Under the pieces are notes generated by a model, which saw nothing but the letters and a program-made list of their open reading frames with translations, did not search any database and was not told the DNA's origin. Below are positions 15,040 through 23,445 of a DNA stretch of 31,196 nt, piece after piece (positions within the stretch are counted from its first letter, which is position 1; the number at the start of each line of letters is the position of its first letter). Position numbers and translations under genes: made by a program. Source of the DNA: JAHDBG01 sp963922315 (GTDB lineage Bacteria > Pseudomonadota > Gammaproteobacteria > Chromatiales > Chromatiaceae); NCBI GenBank assembly GCA_963922315.1, contig CAWUID010000023.1, positions 1-31,196 on the forward strand, given 5' to 3'.

Positions 15040-17145
15040 ATGCCCTATATTTTAATGAGCCTTATCCTGTCGGTTGCGCTCCTGCCGTATCAGGCCTCAG
15101 CCCGTAGCCTACTGCAACTGAACCATCAGATTCCCGCGGATGTGGTGCCGTCACAAGTGGCACCTGATCACCCTGACTGGTTGCAACGACATCAACACCA
15201 GGTCAACCGCCATGCCTGGCAAACCTTCATTGCGTTGATGTGGCCAGCCCTGACAGATCGTGGCAGACCAGATATCGGCGCTTTGTTCGGTAAACCCACG
15301 CACCGTGTGTGGGAAACCTGGAAAGAACAGGTTGAAGTATATCCGGTGGATGGTTCGGCACCACTGCCCTGGCGGGTGCCGGAAACAATTCCAGCTACCT
15401 GCCAGACTCAACCAGGTCAGCCTTTGCGTCATCTGCATCGTAACGAAAAGGTGGATGATGTGCTGGATGCAATCAATCAGGCGGCGAAAGCTGATGCGAC
15501 GTTGCCCGGTACTCTGACAGATCAGTACGGAAAGGTTGTCCGTTACGAAATCCGGATGAACCGCACTGCATTTGATTATATTGTGCAGAATCAGTTGTAT
15601 AACGGCAATCAGCAAGCTGAAGTTGAGCAGATTCAGTTTCCGGATGGTGCCATGCTGATTAAAGCCGCCTGGCGCGAATTGACGACCGCGACGTCTGCGC
15701 AGGACCGGCAACGTTTTATGACCCGCAAGGCCTGTATCTGTGACGGTGATGCCTGTCATATCGCTGATGTTGCTCTGGTGGGCTTTCACATCATGCATAA
15801 AACAGCCAGCGCCCCGCAATGGATCTGGTCAACCTTTGAGCACAAAGCGAATGTGCGTCGCAGCCATGGACTGCCTGCTAGTTTCCGTCGTCCGCGTTGC
15901 CAGGGTGAGTATTGTGCGCCAAACAGCCAGACGCCGACCGGTACGCCCAACCAGGTGACACAAGTCTTACCCATGTCCCGGAGTCTGCGTAATCTGAATC
16001 ACCGGGTGCACCGATGGCTGAAAAAAGCAGATTCTGTACTACACAATTATCGCCTGATGAGTGCGCAATGGCCGCTGCCTCAATCTGATGCAGAAAAGCC
16101 GACAGTGTTTCATGCGCAGCCGCGTTTTGCCGCGAATACCACGATGGAAACCTTCACGCAGGACACTTCCAGTTGTATGGGATGTCACGCGATGGCGCGC
16201 AGTATGAAGCCGGATCAGTTTGTTTCCAGCGATTTTACCTTTACCCTGAACAATGCACATCCAACACCGGATAGCGCGATCTGTGCCAGCTATAGCTATA
16301 GTAATTCAATCGGATGCAGCGAACAGACAATTCTGTTCAATCCGGCAGCATTGTCATCTTATCCGGCAGCGCAGGCTGAACAAATTACCCGGGGCCATCA
16401 ATTGCTGAGCCACACTTATGAACAATTACCTGAGCATGTCGGCAACAAATTACACTGTCGCAGTTGTCATCTGCATGCTGGTGGTGTGCCGGAGGCATCC
16501 TGGTGGGTGAATATGCGGCAGGCATATGTGAGCCAGGATGCGGCTGTGCAAGCCGCCAGCCCGGCAGCAGCCTTGCAGGGCCGGATCAATCAGTGTTTTG
16601 AGCGTAGTTTGCACGGGAAGGCATTATGTACTCCGGCCAGTGCGCAGGACGGTACGATAGATGCTGGAAACTGTGATACTAACCCGGATATGTCAGCGAT
16701 GATTGCGTACATGGACTGGCTGACAGATACTTATCACCAGCAGCATCCTTGTCCTGAACCTGGCCAGTGTCCACCGACCCCGCGCGGATTTCCGGCATTG
16801 ACGCAGGATAATGTGATTGGCCGGGTCAGTGTTGGTCAGGCCATATTTGAGCAGAAGTGTGCTTTCTGCCATAACAGCGAGGGCCAGGGCCGGTATGCCA
16901 GTGGAACCTATTTCCGTCCGGCATTGTGGGGGGATCATTCTTATCCCGCTATTGCCGGGATGGGTAAACCAGAAAAGCTGGCACGTTTTTTGCGCTGGAA
17001 TATGCCGTATGGCAGTGGCGGACTGTTAACAGATCAGGAGGCCCAGGATCTGGCCTGTTTTATCGATGCACAACCCCGTCCGGGCCAGGCGACCACAAGT
17101 GACAGCAACAGCAGTCAGTGTGTGCCGACTGTCCTGGATCAATGA
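15040..17145 (+). CDS. Periplasmic triheme cytochrome c: N-terminal cytochrome domain plus TsdA-like diheme domain
   Basis: This 701-residue exported protein has a signal peptide to about residue 21 (YQASA). Three heme c sites are present: CMGCH (379-383), CRSCH (473-477) and CAFCH (607-611). The N-terminal ~430 residues include WQTFIALMWPAL and VWETWKEQVEVYP, features I associate with a poorly characterised group of cytochromes with one CxGCH near the end. Residues ~445-680 resemble TsdA-type diheme thiosulfate dehydrogenases: INQCFERSLHGKAL, MIAYMDWLTD, FRPALWGDHSYP, GMGKPEKLARFLRWNMPYG and LTDQEAQDLACFI. It could oxidise thiosulfate or tetrathionate, or relay electrons; the activity is inferred. 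Further cysteines (232, 234, 239, 287, 292) may be structural. AGAGG supports the ATG. Confidence 0.8.
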   Translation: MPYILMSLILSVALLPYQASARSLLQLNHQIPADVVPSQVAPDHPDWLQRHQHQVNRHAWQTFIALMWPALTDRGRPDIGALFGKPTHRVWETWKEQVEVYPVDGSAPLPWRVPETIPATCQTQPGQPLRHLHRNEKVDDVLDAINQAAKADATLPGTLTDQYGKVVRYEIRMNRTAFDYIVQNQLYNGNQQAEVEQIQFPDGAMLIKAAWRELTTATSAQDRQRFMTRKACICDGDACHIADVALVGFHIMHKTASAPQWIWSTFEHKANVRRSHGLPASFRRPRCQGEYCAPNSQTPTGTPNQVTQVLPMSRSLRNLNHRVHRWLKKADSVLHNYRLMSAQWPLPQSDAEKPTVFHAQPRFAANTTMETFTQDTSSCMGCHAMARSMKPDQFVSSDFTFTLNNAHPTPDSAICASYSYSNSIGCSEQTILFNPAALSSYPAAQAEQITRGHQLLSHTYEQLPEHVGNKLHCRSCHLHAGGVPEASWWVNMRQAYVSQDAAVQAASPAAALQGRINQCFERSLHGKALCTPASAQDGTIDAGNCDTNPDMSAMIAYMDWLTDTYHQQHPCPEPGQCPPTPRGFPALTQDNVIGRVSVGQAIFEQKCAFCHNSEGQGRYASGTYFRPALWGDHSYPAIAGMGKPEKLARFLRWNMPYGSGGLLTDQEAQDLACFIDAQPRPGQATTSDSNSSQCVPTVLDQ

Positions 17146-17159
17146 GAAAGGAATATCAG

Positions 17160-18467
17160 ATGCGACCGATTCATGTCGGCTTGTTGGGTTTAGGAACTGT
17201 GGGTGGTGGCACTCTGGCAGTGTTGCAGCAGAATGCGGCAGAGATCGCGCGTCGTGCCGGACGCGAGATACGGGTCAGTCATGCGTCCAGCCGGAGCCTG
17301 CATATGGCACCGGAGGCACTGGCCCGGGTTGTCATGCTGGATGATCCGTTTCAGCTCGTCACGCAGCCGGAAGTGGATATTGTGGTTGAGTTGATCGGTG
17401 GCTGTACCCCGGCGCGTGAGCTGGTGTTACAGGCGATTGCGCAGGGCAAGCATGTTGTCACGGCGAATAAGGCATTGATTGCCCTGCACGGCAACGAAAT
17501 CTTCGCGGCAGCCCAGCAGCAAGGTGTGACGGTCGCGTTTGAGGCAGCTGTGGCGGGCGGTATCCCGATTATTAAGGCAGTGCGTGAAGGATTGGCGGCG
17601 AACCATATCGAATGGATGGCCGGTATCATCAATGGCACCGGCAATTTTATTCTGACTGAAATGCGGGATAAGGGACGTGATTTTACGGATGTGTTACAGG
17701 AAGCACAGGCGCTGGGGTATGCTGAAGCAGACCCGACGTTTGATGTCGAAGGCATTGATGCGGCACATAAACTGACGATTCTGGCGGCGCTGGCATTCGG
17801 TATACCGTTGCAGTTTTCGGCTTGTTATACCGAAGGGATCGGCCAGGTACAGCGACAGGATGTGGACAATGCAGCCCGGCTGGGTTATCACATCAAACAA
17901 CTGGCGTTTACCCGGAAAACGGCACAGGGGATAGAGTTACGGGTACACCCGACCCTGATTCCGCAAAAATGTCTGTTGGCGAACGTGGATGGGGTGATGA
18001 ATGCCGTGCTGGTGCAGGGTGATATGGTCGGGCAGACGTTGCACTACGGACCAGGTGCGGGCGCATTGCCGACCGCCTCGTCTGTAGTCGCGGACATTAT
18101 TGAAGTGGCGCGTACCCTGACAACAGACCCGCACAACCGGGTGCCACACCTGGCATTCCAACCCAGTGAGTTAGCCGATATTCCCTTGCTGCCGATGGCA
18201 CAGGTGAAAACAGCTTATTATCTGCGCCTGACTGCGCAGAATAAGCCAGGTGTACTGGCTGCTGTCACTGCTATTCTGGGAGAGGCGGACATCAGCATTG
18301 AAGCCGTTTCACAACAGGAGCCGGAAGCGGGTTCGTGTCAGGTACCGCTGGTCATGCTGACCCATCCGGTGCAGGAACAACAGATGGATGCTGCGCTGGC
18401 CAGGATTATCGACCTGCCGGACATTGCGAATGAATGCGTGCGGCTGCGGGTAGAATCACTGGATTAA
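17160..18467 (+). CDS. hom: Homoserine dehydrogenase
   Basis: This 435-residue cytosolic enzyme reduces aspartate semialdehyde to homoserine for threonine and methionine synthesis. It has an N-terminal Rossmann fold with GLGTVGGG (10-17), the TANKALIA block (101-108) and a catalytic domain with GGIPIIKAVREGL, INGTGNFILTEM and K204 in AAHKL. A C-terminal ACT domain (about 350-432, LTAQNKPGVLAAVTAIL) is usual for the bacterial monofunctional form and points to threonine feedback. I chose the ATG at 17160 because AAAGGA sits eight bases upstream; an alternative start at 17118 lies inside the cytochrome gene. It ends 6 nt before the first ATPase gene. Confidence 0.96.
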   Translation: MRPIHVGLLGLGTVGGGTLAVLQQNAAEIARRAGREIRVSHASSRSLHMAPEALARVVMLDDPFQLVTQPEVDIVVELIGGCTPARELVLQAIAQGKHVVTANKALIALHGNEIFAAAQQQGVTVAFEAAVAGGIPIIKAVREGLAANHIEWMAGIINGTGNFILTEMRDKGRDFTDVLQEAQALGYAEADPTFDVEGIDAAHKLTILAALAFGIPLQFSACYTEGIGQVQRQDVDNAARLGYHIKQLAFTRKTAQGIELRVHPTLIPQKCLLANVDGVMNAVLVQGDMVGQTLHYGPGAGALPTASSVVADIIEVARTLTTDPHNRVPHLAFQPSELADIPLLPMAQVKTAYYLRLTAQNKPGVLAAVTAILGEADISIEAVSQQEPEAGSCQVPLVMLTHPVQEQQMDAALARIIDLPDIANECVRLRVESLD

Positions 18468-18473
18468 ATCAGC

Positions 18474-20069
18474 GTGGAACGATTTTTCAATAATGCCGGG
18501 CCGTCGGTTGCCGCTGATCATTATGTGATTGACCCATTGCATCGTCTGGATCTGTCACAGATCGAAGACCTGATTGCACAAAAGCGCTACTTTGTATTGC
18601 ATGCACCGCGTCAGACTGGTAAGACCACTTGCCTGCTTGCTCTGATGGAACATCTGAACCGGCAAGGCTGCTACCAGGCACTGTATGCAAACATTGAAGC
18701 GGCCCAGGCAGCACGTGGACATGTGAAGCGTGGTATCCGCGCAGTAGCCGCTGCCGTGGCACTGGCTGCCCGGGTGTATCTGCACAGCATATGGATAACT
18801 GACTGGTTACAGGCAGAAGGTGCCGACTGTGATGCGGAAACCTTATTCACCGCCTTGTTACAGGGCTGGGCGATGGCTACAGATAAGCCGGTTGTGCTGT
18901 TTCTGGATGAAGTGGATGCATTGGTCGGTGATACACTGATTTCATTATTGCGCCAGATTCGCGCCGGTTATGCGCAGCGTCCGCAGGCATTTCCGATTTC
19001 GATTGTGCTGTGCGGGGTGCGGGATGTGCGTGATTACCGAATGCAGAGTCCTGGACGGGAAGTGATCACCGGCGGATCGGCCTTCAATATCAAGGCGATG
19101 TCATTACGCCTGGGCAACCTGAGCGAAACGGAAGTGCGAGCCCTATGGCAACAACATACCCAGGCAACCGGCCAGATATTTGCCGACACGATTTATCCTG
19201 AACTCTGGCAGGACACGCAAGGGCAGCCCTGGCTGGTGAATGCGCTGGGGTATGAACTGACCCAGCAGACACCACACCTGAAGGATCGGATGGTGCCGGT
19301 CACCCTGGCCGATTATCGTACAGCGCGTGAAAAGCTGATTCAGGATCGTACGACCCACCTGGATCAGCTCACTGATAAATTATGTGAAGGGCGGGTGCAT
19401 CGGGTGATTGCAGCCTTGCTGGCTGGTACCGATGCCCATGCCGATATTGCGACTGATGATGCGCAATATGTGGCCGATCTGGGACTGATCACACTGACCC
19501 CGAGCCTACAGATCGCAAACCGGATTTATCAGGAAGCGATACCCCGTGAACTGATCTGGACCAGCCAACTGACGATTACCCACCAGACTGAGTGGTATGT
19601 GACACCACACAACCGGCTGGATATGCCGAAGCTGTTGCTGGCATTTCAGCAGTTCTTTCGCGAACAGTCTGACTCATGGATTGAGTGTTTTGATTACAAA
19701 GAAGCTGGGCCACAACTGTTATTGCAGGCGTTTCTGCAGCGAGTGGTGAACGGTGGCGGGCGTATCACCCGTGAATATGGATTGGGCCGGAGGCGTACCG
19801 ACTTATATCTGGAATGGCCAGTGGATAGAGTGGCAGGTTGGCAGGGCGAAATACAACGGATCGTGCTGGAACTGAAGCTGCGACATGCGTCATTAAAGAC
19901 AGATATTACACGTGGATTGCAGCAGACCGCAGCCTATGCTGATCAGTGCGGTGCGACCGAAGCACATCTGCTGATGTTTGACCGTCGTCCGGACATCGCA
20001 TGGCAAGACCGGATATGGCACCAGGAACATGCTGAAGGGAACCGACAGATCACTGTCTGGGGTCTGTGA
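18474..20069 (+). CDS. AAA-like ATPase with C-terminal PD-(D/E)XK nuclease-like domain, copy A
   Basis: This 531-residue protein has two recognisable parts. The first is a P-loop NTPase: FVLHAPRQTGKTT with Walker A lysine K50, Walker B VLFLDEVD at 141-148, and VLCGVRDVRDYRM as a sensor-like strand at 178-190. The second is a helical region and then a PD-(D/E)XK-like core near 430-490: E434, RRTDLYLEW with D443, VLELKL with E466 and K468, then LQQTAAYA. The N-terminal MERFFNNAGP and HYVIDP blocks are typical of a widespread uncharacterised ATP-binding family. Residues ~81-139, between the Walker motifs, differ totally from copy B. It starts with GTG at 18474, 6 nt after hom, with no clear ribosome-binding site. 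Role unknown; a defence or mobile-element link is inferred. Confidence 0.75.
   Translation: MERFFNNAGPSVAADHYVIDPLHRLDLSQIEDLIAQKRYFVLHAPRQTGKTTCLLALMEHLNRQGCYQALYANIEAAQAARGHVKRGIRAVAAAVALAARVYLHSIWITDWLQAEGADCDAETLFTALLQGWAMATDKPVVLFLDEVDALVGDTLISLLRQIRAGYAQRPQAFPISIVLCGVRDVRDYRMQSPGREVITGGSAFNIKAMSLRLGNLSETEVRALWQQHTQATGQIFADTIYPELWQDTQGQPWLVNALGYELTQQTPHLKDRMVPVTLADYRTAREKLIQDRTTHLDQLTDKLCEGRVHRVIAALLAGTDAHADIATDDAQYVADLGLITLTPSLQIANRIYQEAIPRELIWTSQLTITHQTEWYVTPHNRLDMPKLLLAFQQFFREQSDSWIECFDYKEAGPQLLLQAFLQRVVNGGGRITREYGLGRRRTDLYLEWPVDRVAGWQGEIQRIVLELKLRHASLKTDITRGLQQTAAYADQCGATEAHLLMFDRRPDIAWQDRIWHQEHAEGNRQITVWGL
19215..19906 (+). repeat. Identical 692-nt repeat, unit 1 (inside copy A)
   Basis: Read base by base, this stretch equals 20820-21511 with a constant offset of 1605. 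Differences, mostly synonymous, appear directly outside both borders (19214 C versus T; 19907 T versus C). This pattern fits a recent gene-conversion tract. Confidence 0.85.
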
Positions 20070-20081
20070 GACTGACTGAAT

Positions 20082-21674
20082 ATGGAACGATTTTTTAACA
20101 ACGCCGGACCTTCTATTGTTGCAGATCACTATGTAATTGACCCGTTACATCGGCTGGATCTTACCCGGATAGAAGGCTTGATCGGGCAAAAGCGCTATTT
20201 CGTGCTGCATGCGCCACGTCAGACTGGTAAGACCACTTGTCTGCTCGCCCTGATGGAACATCTGAACCAGCAGGGACGCTATCGTGCCCTGTATGCGAAC
20301 ATTGAAGCGGCCCAGGCCGCGCGCGAAGATGTGGCAACCGCAATCCGTACTGTGTGTTTCACCATCGCGAACCGGGCTCAGACTTATCTGCAGGAAGAGC
20401 GGTTATTGCCGCAGGCCCGGCTGATGATGCAGGACAACCCGAATAGTGCACTGACAGAATTGCTTACCTGTTGGGCTGGCATCAGTGATCGGCCAACGGT
20501 GCTGTTTCTGGACGAAGTGGATGCATTGGTTGGTGATACGCTGATTTCATTATTGCGCCAGATTCGCGCTGGTTACGCGCAGCGTCCGCACGCATTTCCG
20601 ATTTCGATTGTGCTGTGCGGGGTGCGGGATGTACGTGATTACCGGATGCAGAGTCCCGGGCGGGAAGTGATCACCGGCGGATCTGCCTTCAATATCAAGG
20701 CGATGTCATTGCGCCTGGGTAATCTGAGCGAAACGGAAGTGCGAGCCTTATGGCAGCAACATACCCAGGCAACCGGCCAGATATTTGCCGATGCGATTTA
20801 TCCTGAACTCTGGCAGGATACGCAAGGGCAGCCCTGGCTGGTGAATGCGCTGGGGTATGAACTGACCCAGCAGACACCACACCTGAAGGATCGGATGGTG
20901 CCGGTCACCCTGGCCGATTATCGTACAGCGCGTGAAAAGCTGATTCAGGATCGTACGACCCACCTGGATCAGCTCACTGATAAATTATGTGAAGGGCGGG
21001 TGCATCGGGTGATTGCAGCCTTGCTGGCTGGTACCGATGCCCATGCCGATATTGCGACTGATGATGCGCAATATGTGGCCGATCTGGGACTGATCACACT
21101 GACCCCGAGCCTACAGATCGCAAACCGGATTTATCAGGAAGCGATACCCCGTGAACTGATCTGGACCAGCCAACTGACGATTACCCACCAGACTGAGTGG
21201 TATGTGACACCACACAACCGGCTGGATATGCCGAAGCTGTTGCTGGCATTTCAGCAGTTCTTTCGCGAACAGTCTGACTCATGGATTGAGTGTTTTGATT
21301 ACAAAGAAGCTGGGCCACAACTGTTATTGCAGGCGTTTCTGCAGCGAGTGGTGAACGGTGGCGGGCGTATCACCCGTGAATATGGATTGGGCCGGAGGCG
21401 TACCGACTTATATCTGGAATGGCCAGTGGATAGAGTGGCAGGTTGGCAGGGCGAAATACAACGGATCGTGCTGGAACTGAAGCTGCGACATGCGTCATTA
21501 AAGACAGATATCACACGTGGATTGCAGCAAACCGCAGCCTATGCCGATCAATGCGGTGCGACCGAAGCACACCTGCTGATGTTTGACCGTCGTGCAAACG
21601 TGTCGTGGGCAGACCGGATCTGGCATCAGGAACATGTTGCAGAAAACCGCCGAATCACTGTCTGGGGTCTTTGA
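20082..21674 (+). CDS. AAA-like ATPase with C-terminal PD-(D/E)XK nuclease-like domain, copy B
   Basis: This 530-residue tandem paralogue lies 12 nt after copy A. The architecture and motifs are the same: APRQTGKTT, VLFLDEVD, RRTDLYLEW, VLELKL. From Walker B to residue ~504 the two proteins differ at only a couple of positions, and 692 nt are identical. The segment between the Walker motifs is unrelated (REDVATAIRTVCF... here). The N-terminal 80 residues are similar but have accumulated substitutions. It starts at ATG 20082; the upstream sequence gives only weak ribosome-binding potential, so coupling to copy A is likely. The stop codon abuts the triple-hairpin repeat, which may end the transcript. 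Confidence 0.75.
   Translation: MERFFNNAGPSIVADHYVIDPLHRLDLTRIEGLIGQKRYFVLHAPRQTGKTTCLLALMEHLNQQGRYRALYANIEAAQAAREDVATAIRTVCFTIANRAQTYLQEERLLPQARLMMQDNPNSALTELLTCWAGISDRPTVLFLDEVDALVGDTLISLLRQIRAGYAQRPHAFPISIVLCGVRDVRDYRMQSPGREVITGGSAFNIKAMSLRLGNLSETEVRALWQQHTQATGQIFADAIYPELWQDTQGQPWLVNALGYELTQQTPHLKDRMVPVTLADYRTAREKLIQDRTTHLDQLTDKLCEGRVHRVIAALLAGTDAHADIATDDAQYVADLGLITLTPSLQIANRIYQEAIPRELIWTSQLTITHQTEWYVTPHNRLDMPKLLLAFQQFFREQSDSWIECFDYKEAGPQLLLQAFLQRVVNGGGRITREYGLGRRRTDLYLEWPVDRVAGWQGEIQRIVLELKLRHASLKTDITRGLQQTAAYADQCGATEAHLLMFDRRANVSWADRIWHQEHVAENRRITVWGL
20820..21511 (+). repeat. Identical 692-nt repeat, unit 2 (inside copy B)
   Basis: Partner of 19215-19906. The tract covers the linker and most of the nuclease-like domain of the second ATPase gene. 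It could support deletion or fusion of the two genes by homologous recombination. Confidence 0.85.
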
Positions 21675-21803
21675 ATCTGAGTACTCCCCGCAGCTTGCTG
21701 CGGGGACAAAACTATGGGGGTTTCCAAAGGGGGAGAAGCGTAGCTCTCGCCCCTTTGGTCGTGGGCGAGGTTTCATACCTCGCCCACGATTTAAAATTTG
21801 ATT
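21674..21803. repeat. Triple-hairpin intergenic repeat, copy 2
   Basis: This copy starts on the last base of the copy B stop codon and ends before the hipBA promoter. Hairpin 1 (21686-21705) is identical to copy 1. Hairpin 2 is a 9-bp outer stem (21724-21732 with 21750-21758) with an inner 4-bp stem and a bulge. Hairpin 3 is a perfect 11-bp stem (21761-21771 with 21777-21787). The flank TTTAAAATTTGATT is shared with copy 1. It may act as a terminator between two operons. Confidence 0.8.
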
Positions 21804-21808
21804 AAGGC

Positions 21809-21837
21809 TTGGTATTCGGTGAGATGGTCACTATAAT
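21809..21837 (+). promoter_or_regulatory. hipBA promoter
   Basis: TTGGTA (21809-21814, 4 of 6 matches) and a perfect TATAAT (21832-21837) are separated by 17 nt. Transcription would start near 21844. The -10 box lies inside the left arm of the inverted repeat described next, so binding there would block RNA polymerase. Confidence 0.65.
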
Positions 21838-21874
21838 TTCCAGAAACCGTATTTATGGAAATTATAGTGACCAT
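21824..21874. promoter_or_regulatory. Perfect 19-bp inverted repeat, likely HipB operator
   Basis: ATGGTCACTATAATTTCCA (21824-21842) and its exact complement (21856-21874) flank a 13-nt spacer. The element covers the -10 box, the predicted transcription start and the 5' leader of the HipB-like gene. HipB proteins autorepress through paired operators at this position, so this is the natural binding site. The palindrome would also form a strong hairpin at the 5' end of the message. Confidence 0.7.
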
Positions 21875-21875
21875 T

Positions 21876-22196
21876 ATGATGCAACACAAAAAACGCACCG
21901 TCCCGGTTTTTCCGAAAAATCGTCAGGTGCTGATGCACCTGGGTGAGAATATTCTGCTGGCCTGTAAGCGGCGTGGCTATACGCAAGCACTGATTGCGGA
22001 GCGTACCGGCCTGAGCCGGTTGACAATACGCAGAATTCAGCAGGGTGAGCCGACAGTTTCGCTTGGCCACTATGTTGCCGTGCTGAGTGTGCTCGGCCTG
22101 GTGAACGATCTGGCACAGGTCGCCAATGATGATGTGCTAGGGCAAAAATTACAGGATATTCAAACGTTGACCGGTCAGAAGAGCAGAGCCGGATGA
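21876..22196 (+). CDS. HipB-like antitoxin, XRE-family repressor
   Basis: This ~106-residue DNA-binding protein has a helix-turn-helix of the Cro/CI type: NILLACKRRGYTQALIAERTGLSRLTIRRIQQGEPTV, where TQALIAERTG and SRLTIRRIQQG are the two HTH helices. By analogy with HipB it would bind the operator just upstream and neutralise the kinase coded next. I place the start at ATG 21876 (ATG 21879 is equally good). The in-frame ATG at 21855 lies within the right arm of the operator and leaves almost no leader. Ribosome-binding signals are weak for all three. The stop overlaps the next ATG (ATGA). Confidence 0.82.
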   Translation: MMQHKKRTVPVFPKNRQVLMHLGENILLACKRRGYTQALIAERTGLSRLTIRRIQQGEPTVSLGHYVAVLSVLGLVNDLAQVANDDVLGQKLQDIQTLTGQKSRAG

Positions 22197-23431
22197 ACCA
22201 GGCCGTTTATGTTTATGCTGACTGGGAAGGCCTGGCAGGTCCGACCCGGGTCGGTGTGTTACAGGCAGATCAGATCAAGGGCAGGGAACATTTTCGCTTT
22301 GCGTATGATCCGGACTGGCTGCAGGCAGCGCATGTGCAGCAGATTGATCCGGATCTGGCGCTGTATGCGGGCGAGCAACACGGTGCGGCTGCGCGTAATT
22401 TCCGGGTGTTTCTGGATTCGTGTCCGGATCGGTGGGGGCGCTTGCTGATGCAGCGGCGGGAAGCAGCATTGGCACGCCAGCAGGCACGTCGTCCGCGTCG
22501 TCTGTGCGAAATGGATTATCTGCTCGGTGTGCATGACACCCACCGGATGGGGGCACTGCGATTTAAGCGAGAGCCTGATGGTGCCTTTCTGGATGATAAT
22601 GTGCAGTTGGCGGTACCACCGCTGACCTCTCTGGCGGAACTGGCGTATGCCGCGCAGCAGATCGAAGATACGCGCAGACAGGATGACCCGGATTATATGC
22701 TCTGGTTGCACCGGCTGATTTCACCCGGATCGTCGCTTGGCGGCGCCAGGCCCAAGGCCTGTGTCAGTGACCCGCAGGGCTGTTTATGGATCGCGAAGTT
22801 TCCCAGCCGCTACGATGATTATGACATCGGCGCCTGGGAATTTGTGGTGTACCAACTGGCGTTACGGGCTGGTATTCAGATGTCAGCCTGTCGCTTGGAA
22901 TCTTTTGGCGGGCCGTATCATACCTTTCTGACGCAGCGGTTTGACCGGAGTGCGCAACAGCGGCGTCATTTCAGTTCAGCACTGACGCAGCTCGGGTATG
23001 ATGATGGTGATTACGAGGCGAGTTATCTGGAACTGGCCCAGTTTCTGACTGACCAGGGCGCAGCCACACGCACCGATCTGGCGCAGCTCTGGCGCCGTAT
23101 GGTGTTCAACATTGCCGTGTCGAACATAGATGACCATTTGCGTAACCATGGTTTTATCTGTGAGCAACGTGGCTGGGTATTAGCCCCGGCGTATGACATC
23201 AATCCGACCGCTGCTGCCGTTGGCCTGCATCTGAACATCAGTGATGTGGATAATGCACTGGACTTTGACCTGGCGCTGTCGGTAACAGATTTTTTTCAAC
23301 TGAGTCGTCAGCAGGCAGCACAGATTCAGGCCGAAGTCCTCCGCAGTGTCCGCGAATGGCGTCATGTGGCGAGTCAGGTGGGTCTGAGCCGGGCCGAACA
23401 GGCCGCGATGGCGACCGCATTCCGCGTGTGA
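22193..23431 (+). CDS. HipA-like serine/threonine kinase toxin
   Basis: This 412-residue member of the HipA family phosphorylates translation-related targets; in E. coli the target is glutamyl-tRNA synthetase. The N-terminal subdomain has FLDSCPDRWGRLLMQRRE. The kinase core has the flexible P-loop SSLGGARPK (180-188), the ATP-binding lysine K202 in AKFPS, the catalytic loop SNIDDHLRNHGF with D313 and N318, and the metal-binding Asp D335 in APAYDINP. All required residues are therefore present and it is probably active. The ATG overlaps the HipB-like stop, indicating coupled synthesis. It ends 14 nt before the convergent prfB stop, with no obvious terminator between. Confidence 0.9.
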   Translation: MNQAVYVYADWEGLAGPTRVGVLQADQIKGREHFRFAYDPDWLQAAHVQQIDPDLALYAGEQHGAAARNFRVFLDSCPDRWGRLLMQRREAALARQQARRPRRLCEMDYLLGVHDTHRMGALRFKREPDGAFLDDNVQLAVPPLTSLAELAYAAQQIEDTRRQDDPDYMLWLHRLISPGSSLGGARPKACVSDPQGCLWIAKFPSRYDDYDIGAWEFVVYQLALRAGIQMSACRLESFGGPYHTFLTQRFDRSAQQRRHFSSALTQLGYDDGDYEASYLELAQFLTDQGAATRTDLAQLWRRMVFNIAVSNIDDHLRNHGFICEQRGWVLAPAYDINPTAAAVGLHLNISDVDNALDFDLALSVTDFFQLSRQQAAQIQAEVLRSVREWRHVASQVGLSRAEQAAMATAFRV

Positions 23432-23445
23432 GAATGCCCCCTGAG

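Noticed and set aside
18474..21674. The twin ATPase genes as an insertion sequence or transposon
   Set aside because: No terminal inverted repeats, target duplications or transposase motifs are seen; the repeat is the genes themselves.
21583..21805. 72- and 66-residue ORFs spanning the ATPase copy B end and repeat 2
   Set aside because: Out of frame with the ATPase gene and derived from the repeat.
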